Program-made: the position numbers and the translations under genes
Notes under the pieces: model-generated
Told to the model about the DNA's origin: nothing
What the model saw: the letters and a program-made list of their open reading frames with translations, nothing else
The model's database searches: none
Part shown: in pieces, positions 1 through 5,205 of the stretch
Layout of the letters: every line of letters starts with the position of its first letter
Numbering within the stretch: the first letter of the stretch is position 1
Assembly (NCBI GenBank): GCA_023146365.1
Contig: JAGLCE010000134.1
Span: 1 to 8,619 of the forward strand
DNA length: 8,619 nt
Reading direction: 5' to 3'
From: Endozoicomonadaceae bacterium
Lineage (GTDB): Bacteria; Pseudomonadota; Gammaproteobacteria; Pseudomonadales; Endozoicomonadaceae

Positions 1-1
1 A

Positions 2-136
2 ATAATGTCGTCATGCAAAGGTCTCGTATATTTTAATGAATCTAGCCAAGTTAGTTTAATTGATTCATCTCTATTTGACTTAATATTCTTAAATGTGAAT
101 GTTGCAGAGATAATAATGTTTGCTCCTGTTTCTTGA
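2..136 (+). other. Open frame entering from the left edge, possible 3' end of an unknown gene
   Basis: This frame is open from the window edge for 44 codons and ends in TGA at 134-136. The residues (ending ...VAEIIMFAPVS) match nothing I recognise. A second short frame (117-254, + strand) overlaps its end and also lacks a start, so the stretch could be the frameshifted tail of one decayed gene. In DNA this AT-rich, a 44-codon open stretch can occur by chance. The sequence left of the window is needed to decide. Confidence 0.2.
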
Positions 137-263
137 TGACTTTAGTGAAATTCATGTGCCAGACACTCATTGGACAGTGATTGTTACTACAAAGTTGCAG
201 TTTACAGAAAAAATAATGATTGGTTTATTGTGGTCACTGTTGTTGAGACAATAATCCAAGCAT

Positions 264-356
264 TTAAGGTATTAACGCTTTAAGCTTGTGTACTTTGGTG
301 GTCGATAGGTTCAAGTGCGTGGATTCGCAGTAGGCAACGTCTTTATTGTTGTTCAT
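264..356 (-). pseudogene. Short minus-strand open frame, possible N-terminal relic
   Basis: On the minus strand an ATG at 356-354 opens a 30-codon frame (begins MNNNKDVAYCESTHLNLS) that stops at TAA 266-264. The residue mix looks protein-like and resembles the N-terminus of a decayed mobile-element gene, but I cannot name a family. The other minus-strand frames downstream contain scattered stops, so no intact gene continues leftward. A 9-bp inverted repeat (308-316 with 377-385) brackets its start region. It may be chance. Confidence 0.2.
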
Positions 357-385
357 AGTATTATCAATACACCTCTACTTGAACC
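308..385. repeat. Inverted repeat with 9-bp arms
   Basis: GGTTCAAGT (308-316) is the exact reverse complement of ACTTGAACC (377-385), with 60 bases between. A hairpin with so long a loop would be weak. It may be a protein-binding dyad, the end of a decayed element, or coincidence. It is not a tRNA: no acceptor stem or anticodon arm can be drawn around it. Confidence 0.3.
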
Positions 386-471
386 GTCCGACGTAGTAGG
401 AATTGTCAACAAGACCCTGTTAAACTGCGGTGCTGTGAATTAAGCTAATCTCCAGTGCCAGAAACTATCTT

Positions 472-498
472 GGGATTTGGGGCTTGGGGCGATAGGGG
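472..498 (+). promoter_or_regulatory. G-quadruplex-type motif upstream of rmuC
   Basis: Four G-runs occur in series: GGG (472-474), GGGG (479-482), GGGG (486-489) and GGGG (495-498), with loops of 4, 3 and 5 bases. This meets the usual G3+N1-7 pattern for an intramolecular quadruplex. It lies on the rmuC coding strand about 140 bases before the start codon and is followed by further GG pairs up to about 522. The motif is visible directly; folding and any regulatory effect are inference. Confidence 0.5.
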
Positions 499-535
499 TT
501 GCTGGAGGTTGGTAGGTAATGGTCAGTAAAGTATG

Positions 536-561
536 CGTTCCCACGCTGGAGCGTGGGAACG
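536..561. repeat. REP-like palindrome
   Basis: CGTTCCCACGCT (536-547) and AGCGTGGGAACG (550-561) are perfect 12-base complementary arms around a 2-base loop, a very stable GC-rich hairpin in AT-rich surroundings. The unit closely matches a short palindrome (GTTCCCACGC...GCGTGGGAAC) that I recall as dispersed in intergenic DNA of many proteobacteria and comparable to REP sequences mobilised by RAYT transposases. Here it stands as a single unit about 78 bases before rmuC. The mobile origin is inference from the sequence type. Confidence 0.65.
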
Positions 562-638
562 AGAAGAATGTCCGTGGGGGCTTGCAATTCGGTGGTATTA
601 TTTTCGCTTACTATTTTCATATCACCAGAATGGTTTGA

Positions 639-2153
639 ATGATGATTCTCTCTTTACTTGTCTATGTTGTATTTTCTATTATCATTGCGTCGATAGTGGC
701 CGTGGCCGCTTGGAGAGTCAGTGCCGCCCGAACTGAAACCGTCATGTTGCGTGAACAGAAAACGCTGGAATCTGAGCGACTGAAAGCCGTAGAGCGACTG
801 AGTTGGCTGGAATCGGAAGGGCAACGTTTGCAGGAATCTGTGGGTCAGCGAGAACTGAGCGAGGTTCAAGCACGGCAGCAGGTTCAGTTGCTGGAGTTGG
901 AGCTGGCTCGGATGACAGAACGGCTCAGTGCTATGGCATCGATTCGAGCGTTACTTCAGGAAACGGAAGAGCGAATGCGGCACTTGCAGGCGACAGAGAG
1001 CACGTTGCGCTCGATGCTGGCGGTGCGGGAAAAGGAGCAGGAGGCTGCAGATGACAAGATCAAACTATTGGAGCAGGCAGAAGTCCGTCTCATCCAGCAG
1101 TTTGAAAATCTGGCTAACCGAATTTTTGATGCCAAAGCGAGCCGGTTTACTGAACAGAATAAAGTGGCGTTAGACGGAATGCTGGGGCCATTTAAACAGC
1201 AGATTACCGATTTCCGACAACAGGTTAATGAGGCCTATGTCACAGAGGCCAAGGAGCGCCGTTCGCTAAAAGATGAAGTGGCAGGCTTGCGTGAACTTAA
1301 TCAACAGATGAGCCAAGAAGCGATGAACTTAACCCGTGCGCTGAAAGGGGACAAAAAGACGCAGGGTAATTGGGGTGAACTGGTGCTGGATCGCGTGCTG
1401 GAAGAGTCAGGGCTACGTGAAGGTCATGAGTACGAGCGTCAGATGTCACTGAAAAATGTCGAGGGCGACCGTCTGCAGCCAGATGTCATCGTTCATTTGC
1501 CGGATGGTAAAGATGTGGTGATCGACTCTAAAGTCTCGCTGGTGGATTACAGTCGTTACCATGAATCAGACGATGAGGTTGAGCGCAATCGGGCGCTGGC
1601 GGCTCATGTGCAGTGTCTGCGTCATCATATCCGAGGATTAAGTTCGAAGCGTTACGAAGATCTGGATGGGGTTCGGACACTCGATTACGTACTGATGTTT
1701 ATACCGGTTGAACCCGCTTTTTATGCTGCCGTTGAACATCAGTCTTCACTCTTTCAGGAAGCACTGAAGCATAACATCATGCTGGTAAGCCCTACCAATC
1801 TGTTGGTGGCGTTACGAACGATTGAAAATATCTGGCGTTACGAATACCAGAACCGTAATGCCGAGAAAATCGCTGACAAGGCAGGCGCTCTTTATGATAA
1901 ATTGTGCGGTTTCACTGACGATATGCAGAAACTGGGCGTTCAGATTGAGACGATGAAAAAGACCTATGATGGTGCAGTGAATAAGTTTAGTGCCGGACGA
2001 GGAAATCTGGTACGTCAAGCTCAGCAGTTTGTTGAGCTAGGGGTGAAGGTCAAGAAGCAGTTGCCTCAGGATCTGTTGGATCGTTCCGTGACGGAGATTG
2101 ACTATATGTCAGAGCCCGTGGAGGTGATGGCTCAAGATGAGGGTGTCGGCTAA
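639..2153 (+). CDS. rmuC: DNA recombination protein RmuC
   Basis: RmuC is a membrane-anchored, nuclease-fold protein; in E. coli its loss raises inversion between short inverted repeats. The order seen here is typical: an N-terminal membrane helix (about residues 2-24), a long Glu/Gln/Arg-rich coiled coil (about 30-230), then the RmuC domain (about 235-475). Signature stretches are KTQGNWGELVLDRVLEESGL (240-259), PDVIVHLPDG followed by VVIDSK (281-298, a D...DxK pattern like a PD-(D/E)XK site), FIPVEPAF (354-361), PTNLLVALRTIENIWR (385-400) and GRGNLV (453-458). At 504 residues it is close to the E. coli length (about 475). An in-frame TGA (636-638) lies directly before the tandem ATGs at 639 and 642, fixing the start within one codon, although no good Shine-Dalgarno is visible. 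It ends in tandem stops TAA TAG. It looks intact, is clearly more GC-rich than the DNA after it, and appears monocistronic. Confidence 0.95.
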   Translation: MMILSLLVYVVFSIIIASIVAVAAWRVSAARTETVMLREQKTLESERLKAVERLSWLESEGQRLQESVGQRELSEVQARQQVQLLELELARMTERLSAMASIRALLQETEERMRHLQATESTLRSMLAVREKEQEAADDKIKLLEQAEVRLIQQFENLANRIFDAKASRFTEQNKVALDGMLGPFKQQITDFRQQVNEAYVTEAKERRSLKDEVAGLRELNQQMSQEAMNLTRALKGDKKTQGNWGELVLDRVLEESGLREGHEYERQMSLKNVEGDRLQPDVIVHLPDGKDVVIDSKVSLVDYSRYHESDDEVERNRALAAHVQCLRHHIRGLSSKRYEDLDGVRTLDYVLMFIPVEPAFYAAVEHQSSLFQEALKHNIMLVSPTNLLVALRTIENIWRYEYQNRNAEKIADKAGALYDKLCGFTDDMQKLGVQIETMKKTYDGAVNKFSAGRGNLVRQAQQFVELGVKVKKQLPQDLLDRSVTEIDYMSEPVEVMAQDEGVG

Positions 2154-2191
2154 TAGTGAAGTTTGTTTGATGCGTATTACTCGTTGAATAA

Positions 2192-2413
2192 TCAACTATT
2201 CCTGCGTATCCACTTGCTTTTGTTGCATTAGATAATAATAAAGATGAAATCTTTATTTGTTATGTCTCGTCATTGAACGGTAATAGTTTATCTGTTAAAA
2301 GATTAATAACGCATATTAATGCAGTGCCTATAGCAATTGCGATACCAATGACACATTTAGAATTTTTAAATTTCCCATTAAATGTATTGGATAGACATGT
2401 TTTCTATGGGTGA
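2192..2413 (+). pseudogene. Open frame without a start codon, probable gene fragment
   Basis: After TAA (2189-2191) a frame stays open for 73 codons to TGA at 2411-2413. It begins STIPAYPLAFVALDNNKDEI and ends in LDRHVFYG. It has no ATG until past the middle and no ribosome binding site. An open run this long is unlikely by chance at this base composition, and the mix of residues looks coding, so a 5'-truncated gene fragment is the best reading. I do not recognise the family. Confidence 0.3.
2237..2257. other. AT-rich 9-bp perfect hairpin
   Basis: AATAAAGAT (2237-2245) pairs with ATCTTTATT (2249-2257) across a GAA loop, 84 bases after the rmuC stop. There is no GC-rich stem or T-run, so it is a poor intrinsic terminator. 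It might protect the rmuC mRNA 3' end, but that is speculative. Confidence 0.3.
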
Positions 2414-2451
2414 CTCTTCTGGTTCTCTATTGAACAGAATCACCATTTTTT
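2409..2451 (+). terminator. Candidate Rho-independent terminator
   Basis: GGTGA (2409-2413) pairs with TCACC (2440-2444), TTCTG (2417-2421) with CAGAA (2435-2439) and TTC (2423-2425) with GAA (2432-2434). This gives a 13-bp bulged stem followed by A and six Ts (2446-2451). It sits at the stop of the relic frame 2192-2413 and is the first terminator-like structure after rmuC, so it may end rmuC transcription. The 3-base bulge weakens the call. Confidence 0.45.
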
Positions 2452-2490
2452 ATTTCACCTGTAATTTATTAGGTTGAATATTTAGTTCGC

Positions 2491-2855
2491 TCTGAAAAAC
2501 CATCAAGCTATCGCCGCAAAAAAGATTTTTTTCTGGTTACACCTTCTGTTACGAGTAGTTGGGAAAACGGATACTTAGCTGGATCAATCTTAATAGCTAC
2601 ACGCTCTGCATGGATAGGAGCAACTGGCAATTTGGCAGTAAACACATTAATTATCTGTTGTCTTTTATTACATGGAAAGGGGCCTCTATTTCTATAGTTT
2701 GGACTTGTCTTGATAAGAGTGGTGACAACTAAAATTCGGAAAAACGCATTGCCATCATGGAGAAAGTCTTGAAATTGGCTTTCTTTCTTTGGCATTTACT
2801 TGGTATTTTATTACTGGTCACTGGCATTATGGTGAAGCGAAATAGCTATCTTTGA
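2491..2855 (+). pseudogene. Decayed IS4-family transposase
   Basis: Fragments of a DDE transposase can be read on the + strand in two frames. In one frame, PSSYRRKKDFF (2500-2532) matches the SNYRR.QRFF element near the N-terminus of IS4-type transposases. In the next, open from 2559, YTLCMDRSNWQFG (2598-2636) matches the (L/M)xxDRTNWxxG signature holding the first catalytic Asp. It continues as INYLLSF, a W-x-x-LDKSGDN stretch, then TAA (2730-2732), then NSEKRIAIMEKVL in the same frame, which is the usual continuation (GNSNxxER...). The second and third catalytic residues are not recognisable and the frame ends at 2853-2855. At least one frameshift and one in-frame stop show it is dead. I could not identify the element's terminal inverted repeats or target duplication. 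The family call rests on motif memory. Confidence 0.65.
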
Positions 2856-2984
2856 ATAAATGTTTTCGACCAGCCAACGCTCTATTTAACATTAGTTTTT
2901 GTTATTTGTTAATAGTGAACTTAAATATATTTACCATGTCTAAGTATGTGTTTGTGATTTGTAAAGTAATAATTTAACAGTGAT

Positions 2985-2989
2985 GAGGG
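2985..2989 (+). promoter_or_regulatory. Shine-Dalgarno deciding the start of the effector-like gene
   Basis: GAGGG ends 7 bases before the ATG at 2997, ideal spacing. A TTG two codons upstream (2991) is also in frame but lies only one base after the GAGGG, too close for initiation. The ATG at 2997 is therefore preferred. Confidence 0.65.
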
Positions 2990-2996
2990 TTTGTAT

Positions 2997-4604
2997 ATGT
3001 ACGTGGATCAATGTTACCAAAAAGAAAATTTTATTTCACAGGAATTACATATAAATATGCCATCAGGCGAGAATGTCGGCCCACCATATGTTTTTGCTTC
3101 TAAATCTGTAAGTGAATCAAAAGATAAAGAAAGCTATATCCAACAAAAAATCAATAAACTTTCTAATGAGCGTCGTGAATACTCGGTTTGTAAATTCTCT
3201 GAAATATCATACCTAAAGAAAACTTATATGAAACTAGCAGAAGCATACGCAGACACATCGGTACTAATACGGATACTAGTAGGGCTATTAATAATTAGTA
3301 TGGCAGTAATAGACGTAGTGGTATCATTAATTGGTGCGTGTAAATTATATTTGATGAATAAAATAAGCGATAATCGTCCAGACGCTATTTTTTTATCATA
3401 TTATTCTAAAGGTAATGAAATAAACTATAACGGTGTAGCGCATCGAAATAATAAATATATCAAATGCAATTCTCTTGCTTACTGGTGGGTAAGTAAGAAA
3501 AAACCTAATTTCGATGATATTAATTCACCAGAAAAAATTCGCAACAACCATGAAATTCACGGTGAGAGTAAGTTAAACGAAGATTATTATTTTCATTGTC
3601 CGGCGGTCGCTTTTTATTTCGAGATTAATCAATTTCCTGAAGTACTTAGTAAAGTAGCTGTAACTCTAAAAGAAGGTGAAGAGCAGAGATACAGGCTTGA
3701 ATCATGCAATCATGCAATGGGTATAGCCATTAAAAAACGTCAGAATAATATTATTGTTAATTACTACGACCCTAATGATACTCTGCGACACAAAACAATT
3801 ATTGTTAGCAGCGAGGATGATTTAAAAACTCTTAGTTGTAATGACTTTTTCTCTTCTGAAACTAAGAAGTCAAGCTTTCCAGACGATTATAAGATTTGTT
3901 GTTTGGCTAGTCTTGATACGAAGATATATCAATTTGATTGTCGGATAGAATGTCTAGCTAGACAGAGCTACGCATTGCTATATTTTTTAAATCTACATGG
4001 TCATTACGGACATGCTAGCACTTTATCTTGTTTTAATGGTGTTGAAAAAAATATAACAAGCAAGATGTTTTTAGGAAATTATGACGTCGTCCAATCTCCT
4101 CTTTTTGCCGCACTTCTATACGGACATGCTGAAGCTGCTAAAGCTTACATTGAAGATGTTTTTAGTGGTGATCTGAATCAGGACGAACGAAAAATTCTGC
4201 TTTTAGGAAAAAGCAATCTTAACAATTCCGCGCTAGCTGTAGCAATGTACTTAGGGCATTATAAAGCTGTTAAAATATACTGTGAAGCTATTTTAAGCAG
4301 CGATATGAATCAGTCTGAAAAAGAATGCTTTATTGAAGGAAAAATGGCAAGCGGATCTGGACTCCATGTGGCATTTTCAAGGAGGCAATATAAAGTTATT
4401 AAAGTTTATATGGAAGCGATTTTAAAAAGTGGCCTGAGTGATGAAAGAAAAGAAAGACTGCTTTTAGGAGAAAACGAATGTGGCATACCTGTATTCCGTA
4501 TAATATGTATAAATGGATACACTAAATCGGCTAAAGTTTATCATGACATTATTTCAAGCAGTAAGCTGAGTCAGGATGTAAAAGAGAGGCTGCTTTTAGA
4601 ATGA
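2997..4604 (+). CDS. ShET2/EspL/OspD-like cysteine-protease effector with ankyrin-like repeats
   Basis: Numbering is from the ATG at 2997 (535 residues). Residues 1-85 are polar. Residues 89-115 (VLIRILVGLLIISMAVIDVV and on) form a strong hydrophobic membrane segment. Residues 195-275 carry a papain-like Cys-His-Asp set: YYFHCPAVAFYFE with C201, CNHAMGIAI with H239, and VNYYDPNDTLRHK with D258. The HAM...NYYDPN pattern and its spacing are what I associate with the ShET2/EspL/OspD enterotoxin-effector group, whose EspL member is a cysteine protease delivered by type III secretion. From residue 324 on come five ankyrin-like repeats of about 43 residues, the usual C-terminal partner and probably the substrate-binding part. 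The expected site of action is inside a eukaryotic host cell; no secretion genes are in the window. The gene is much richer in A+T than rmuC and uses many ATA and AGA codons, which suggests transfer. It stands alone, with relics on both sides. The family call is recalled from motifs; protease activity is inferred. Confidence 0.7.
   Translation: MYVDQCYQKENFISQELHINMPSGENVGPPYVFASKSVSESKDKESYIQQKINKLSNERREYSVCKFSEISYLKKTYMKLAEAYADTSVLIRILVGLLIISMAVIDVVVSLIGACKLYLMNKISDNRPDAIFLSYYSKGNEINYNGVAHRNNKYIKCNSLAYWWVSKKKPNFDDINSPEKIRNNHEIHGESKLNEDYYFHCPAVAFYFEINQFPEVLSKVAVTLKEGEEQRYRLESCNHAMGIAIKKRQNNIIVNYYDPNDTLRHKTIIVSSEDDLKTLSCNDFFSSETKKSSFPDDYKICCLASLDTKIYQFDCRIECLARQSYALLYFLNLHGHYGHASTLSCFNGVEKNITSKMFLGNYDVVQSPLFAALLYGHAEAAKAYIEDVFSGDLNQDERKILLLGKSNLNNSALAVAMYLGHYKAVKIYCEAILSSDMNQSEKECFIEGKMASGSGLHVAFSRRQYKVIKVYMEAILKSGLSDERKERLLLGENECGIPVFRIICINGYTKSAKVYHDIISSSKLSQDVKERLLLE
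3966..4601 (+). repeat. Five ankyrin-like protein repeats of about 43 residues
   Basis: Units begin near 3966, 4095, 4227, 4356 and 4485. The shared pattern is S-x-L-x-x-A-x-x-x-G-H-x-x-x-x-K-x-Y-x-E-A-I-L-x-S-x-L-(N/S)-x-(D/S)-E-(R/K)-K-x-x-L-L-x-G-K. Examples are LFAALLYGHAEAAKAYIEDV, LAVAMYLGHYKAVKIYCEAI and LHVAFSRRQYKVIKVYMEAI. The first unit is the most divergent. The last stops after KERLLLE, where the others go on with a G and a polar loop. The units are longer than the 33-residue canonical ankyrin repeat. They are diverged at DNA level, so this is not a recent tandem amplification. Confidence 0.65.
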
Positions 4605-4971
4605 AACACAAAAAGCACATCTGCACTCTTCCTCAGGGAAAAAACATGAATGTTATTTGAACAGTCAAACGGCCTGAACACTACCAACCAACGTCGTCAT
4701 CGGTTTACACAATTACTCTGGATAATGTGGTGATTTTGCAGCCCATGAAAAGGTGGCAAGAGCGATCAATGTGAATATTGACCCTAGATTGCCAAGCCTT
4801 ATGTCAGTTATCAGCGGAAAAACAACGAACATACCAATGGTATCATTCGAAAAACTTGGCCTAAGAAAGTGACGCTCGATAATATTAAGCGCCATAGGAA
4901 CCATTCGTATGATGATCTGTCCAATGATAGGGCTAGCAATCACTGGCAATCAATTAATGGATAATTAATTA
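4605..4971. other. Gene-free gap with one decayed + strand frame
   Basis: No intact gene is visible. On the + strand a frame reads TLPTNVVIGLHNYSG from 4678, meets TAA at 4723-4725, then stays open to TGA at 4870-4872 (contains AAHEKVARAINVNIDPR and SLMSVISGKTTNIPMVSF). It has no start codon or ribosome binding site and looks like a fragment of an unidentified gene. The opposite strand is also open over 4713-4949 from a TTG, but its product is an unremarkable hydrophobic string and I regard it as a shadow. No terminator is evident after the effector-like gene. Confidence 0.35.
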
Positions 4972-4980
4972 ATGGATAAT
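4952..4980 (+). repeat. 14-bp direct repeat duplicating a start codon
   Basis: AATTAATGGATAAT occurs at 4952-4965 and again at 4967-4980, one base apart. Each copy carries ATG GAT AAT. The first ATG (4957) runs into TAA after three codons; the second (4972) begins the open frame below. A tandem duplication at a translation start could affect initiation, or may be a scar of insertion and excision. Confidence 0.6.
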
Positions 4981-5205
4981 CATTCCGACGTCAATAAAAT
5001 CTCACTGAACTCGTATAACTATAACTATAACTATAAGGATGAAGCAAGTAGCGCTGAGGAAACAAGTCAGTGTTTTAATAGGAAAGTAACGCATAAAAAT
5101 TCCAAAGACAATAAAACGGAATCACCAGAACAAAAAAAGTTTCAAATGATGCATTGGATCAAAGATCCTCCGCTTCTTTGGAAGCTTCGTTTGACAATGG
5201 AATAG
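4972..5205 (+). CDS. Short polar open frame, probably the N-terminal part of the AAA+ protein
   Basis: A 77-codon frame begins at ATG 4972 with no clear Shine-Dalgarno. The product is disordered and polar: MDNHSDVNKISLNS, then a Tyr-Asn repeat, then Ser/Glu/Lys-rich sequence to about residue 56. No domain is recognisable. It overlaps the following long frame by 52 bases in a different frame. Its residues 54-56 (Gln-Lys-Lys) are encoded by CAA AAA AAG, which holds a -1 slippery heptamer. A -1 shift there would replace the last 21 residues and continue directly into the AAA+ frame, giving one protein of 1212 residues. The residues just after the junction (VSNDALDQRSSASLE) are as polar and disordered as those before it, which supports a single N-terminal tail. 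Alternatives are a separate leader peptide with coupled translation, or a genuine one-base deletion that broke the gene. Confidence 0.45.
   Translation: MDNHSDVNKISLNSYNYNYNYKDEASSAEETSQCFNRKVTHKNSKDNKTESPEQKKFQMMHWIKDPPLLWKLRLTME
5014..5037 (+). repeat. Hexanucleotide microsatellite (TATAAC)3 TATAAG
   Basis: Three perfect TATAAC copies and a fourth with a final G encode Tyr-Asn-Tyr-Asn-Tyr-Asn-Tyr-Lys in the short frame. Copy-number change would lengthen or shorten the tail by two residues without shifting the frame, so it would not act as an on/off switch. Confidence 0.7.
5133..5139 (+). promoter_or_regulatory. Candidate -1 ribosomal frameshift site A_AAA_AAG
   Basis: In the frame starting at 4972 the codons are CAA (5131-5133) AAA (5134-5136) AAG (5137-5139), so the heptamer is in the correct phase for tandem -1 slippage, as in E. 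coli dnaX. After a -1 shift the next codon is GTT at 5139-5141, which lies in the open frame of the AAA+ gene (open from 5115). Small hairpins follow: GGATC/GATCC (5156-5160 with 5164-5168) and GCTTC/GAAGC (5172-5176 with 5181-5185). They start 16 bases or more downstream, further than typical stimulators, and the upstream Shine-Dalgarno-like signal is weak. The A7 run is also a mutation and sequencing-error hotspot: one extra A would fuse the frames permanently. Confidence 0.45.

Noticed and set aside
1..638. tRNA, CRISPR array or riboswitch in the left gap
   Set aside because: No cloverleaf, no regularly spaced repeats and no known aptamer core could be found by eye.
533..736. 67-codon + strand frame overlapping the start of rmuC
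   Set aside because: It begins inside the palindrome, overlaps rmuC in another frame, and its Cys/Trp-rich product looks random.
2508..2795. 95-codon minus-strand frame
   Set aside because: It lies antisense to the recognisable transposase motifs, which explain the sequence better; its product has no recognisable features.
2808..2890. Possible minus-strand C-terminal tail of an IS5-like transposase (SVGWSKTF, then LFRF)
   Set aside because: Only a few residues resemble the family, and stops and frame changes interrupt it; too weak to call without a search.
2880..2984. Sigma-70 promoter for the effector-like gene
   Set aside because: Several AT-rich -10 and -35 look-alikes exist but none pairs at 16-18 base spacing with good matches.
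4713..4949. 78-codon minus-strand hydrophobic frame
   Set aside because: TTG start, no convincing ribosome binding site, no recognisable family; probably a shadow of the decayed + strand frame.
5014..5037. Phase-variable repeat switching the AAA+ gene on and off
   Set aside because: The unit is six bases, so copy changes keep the frame.
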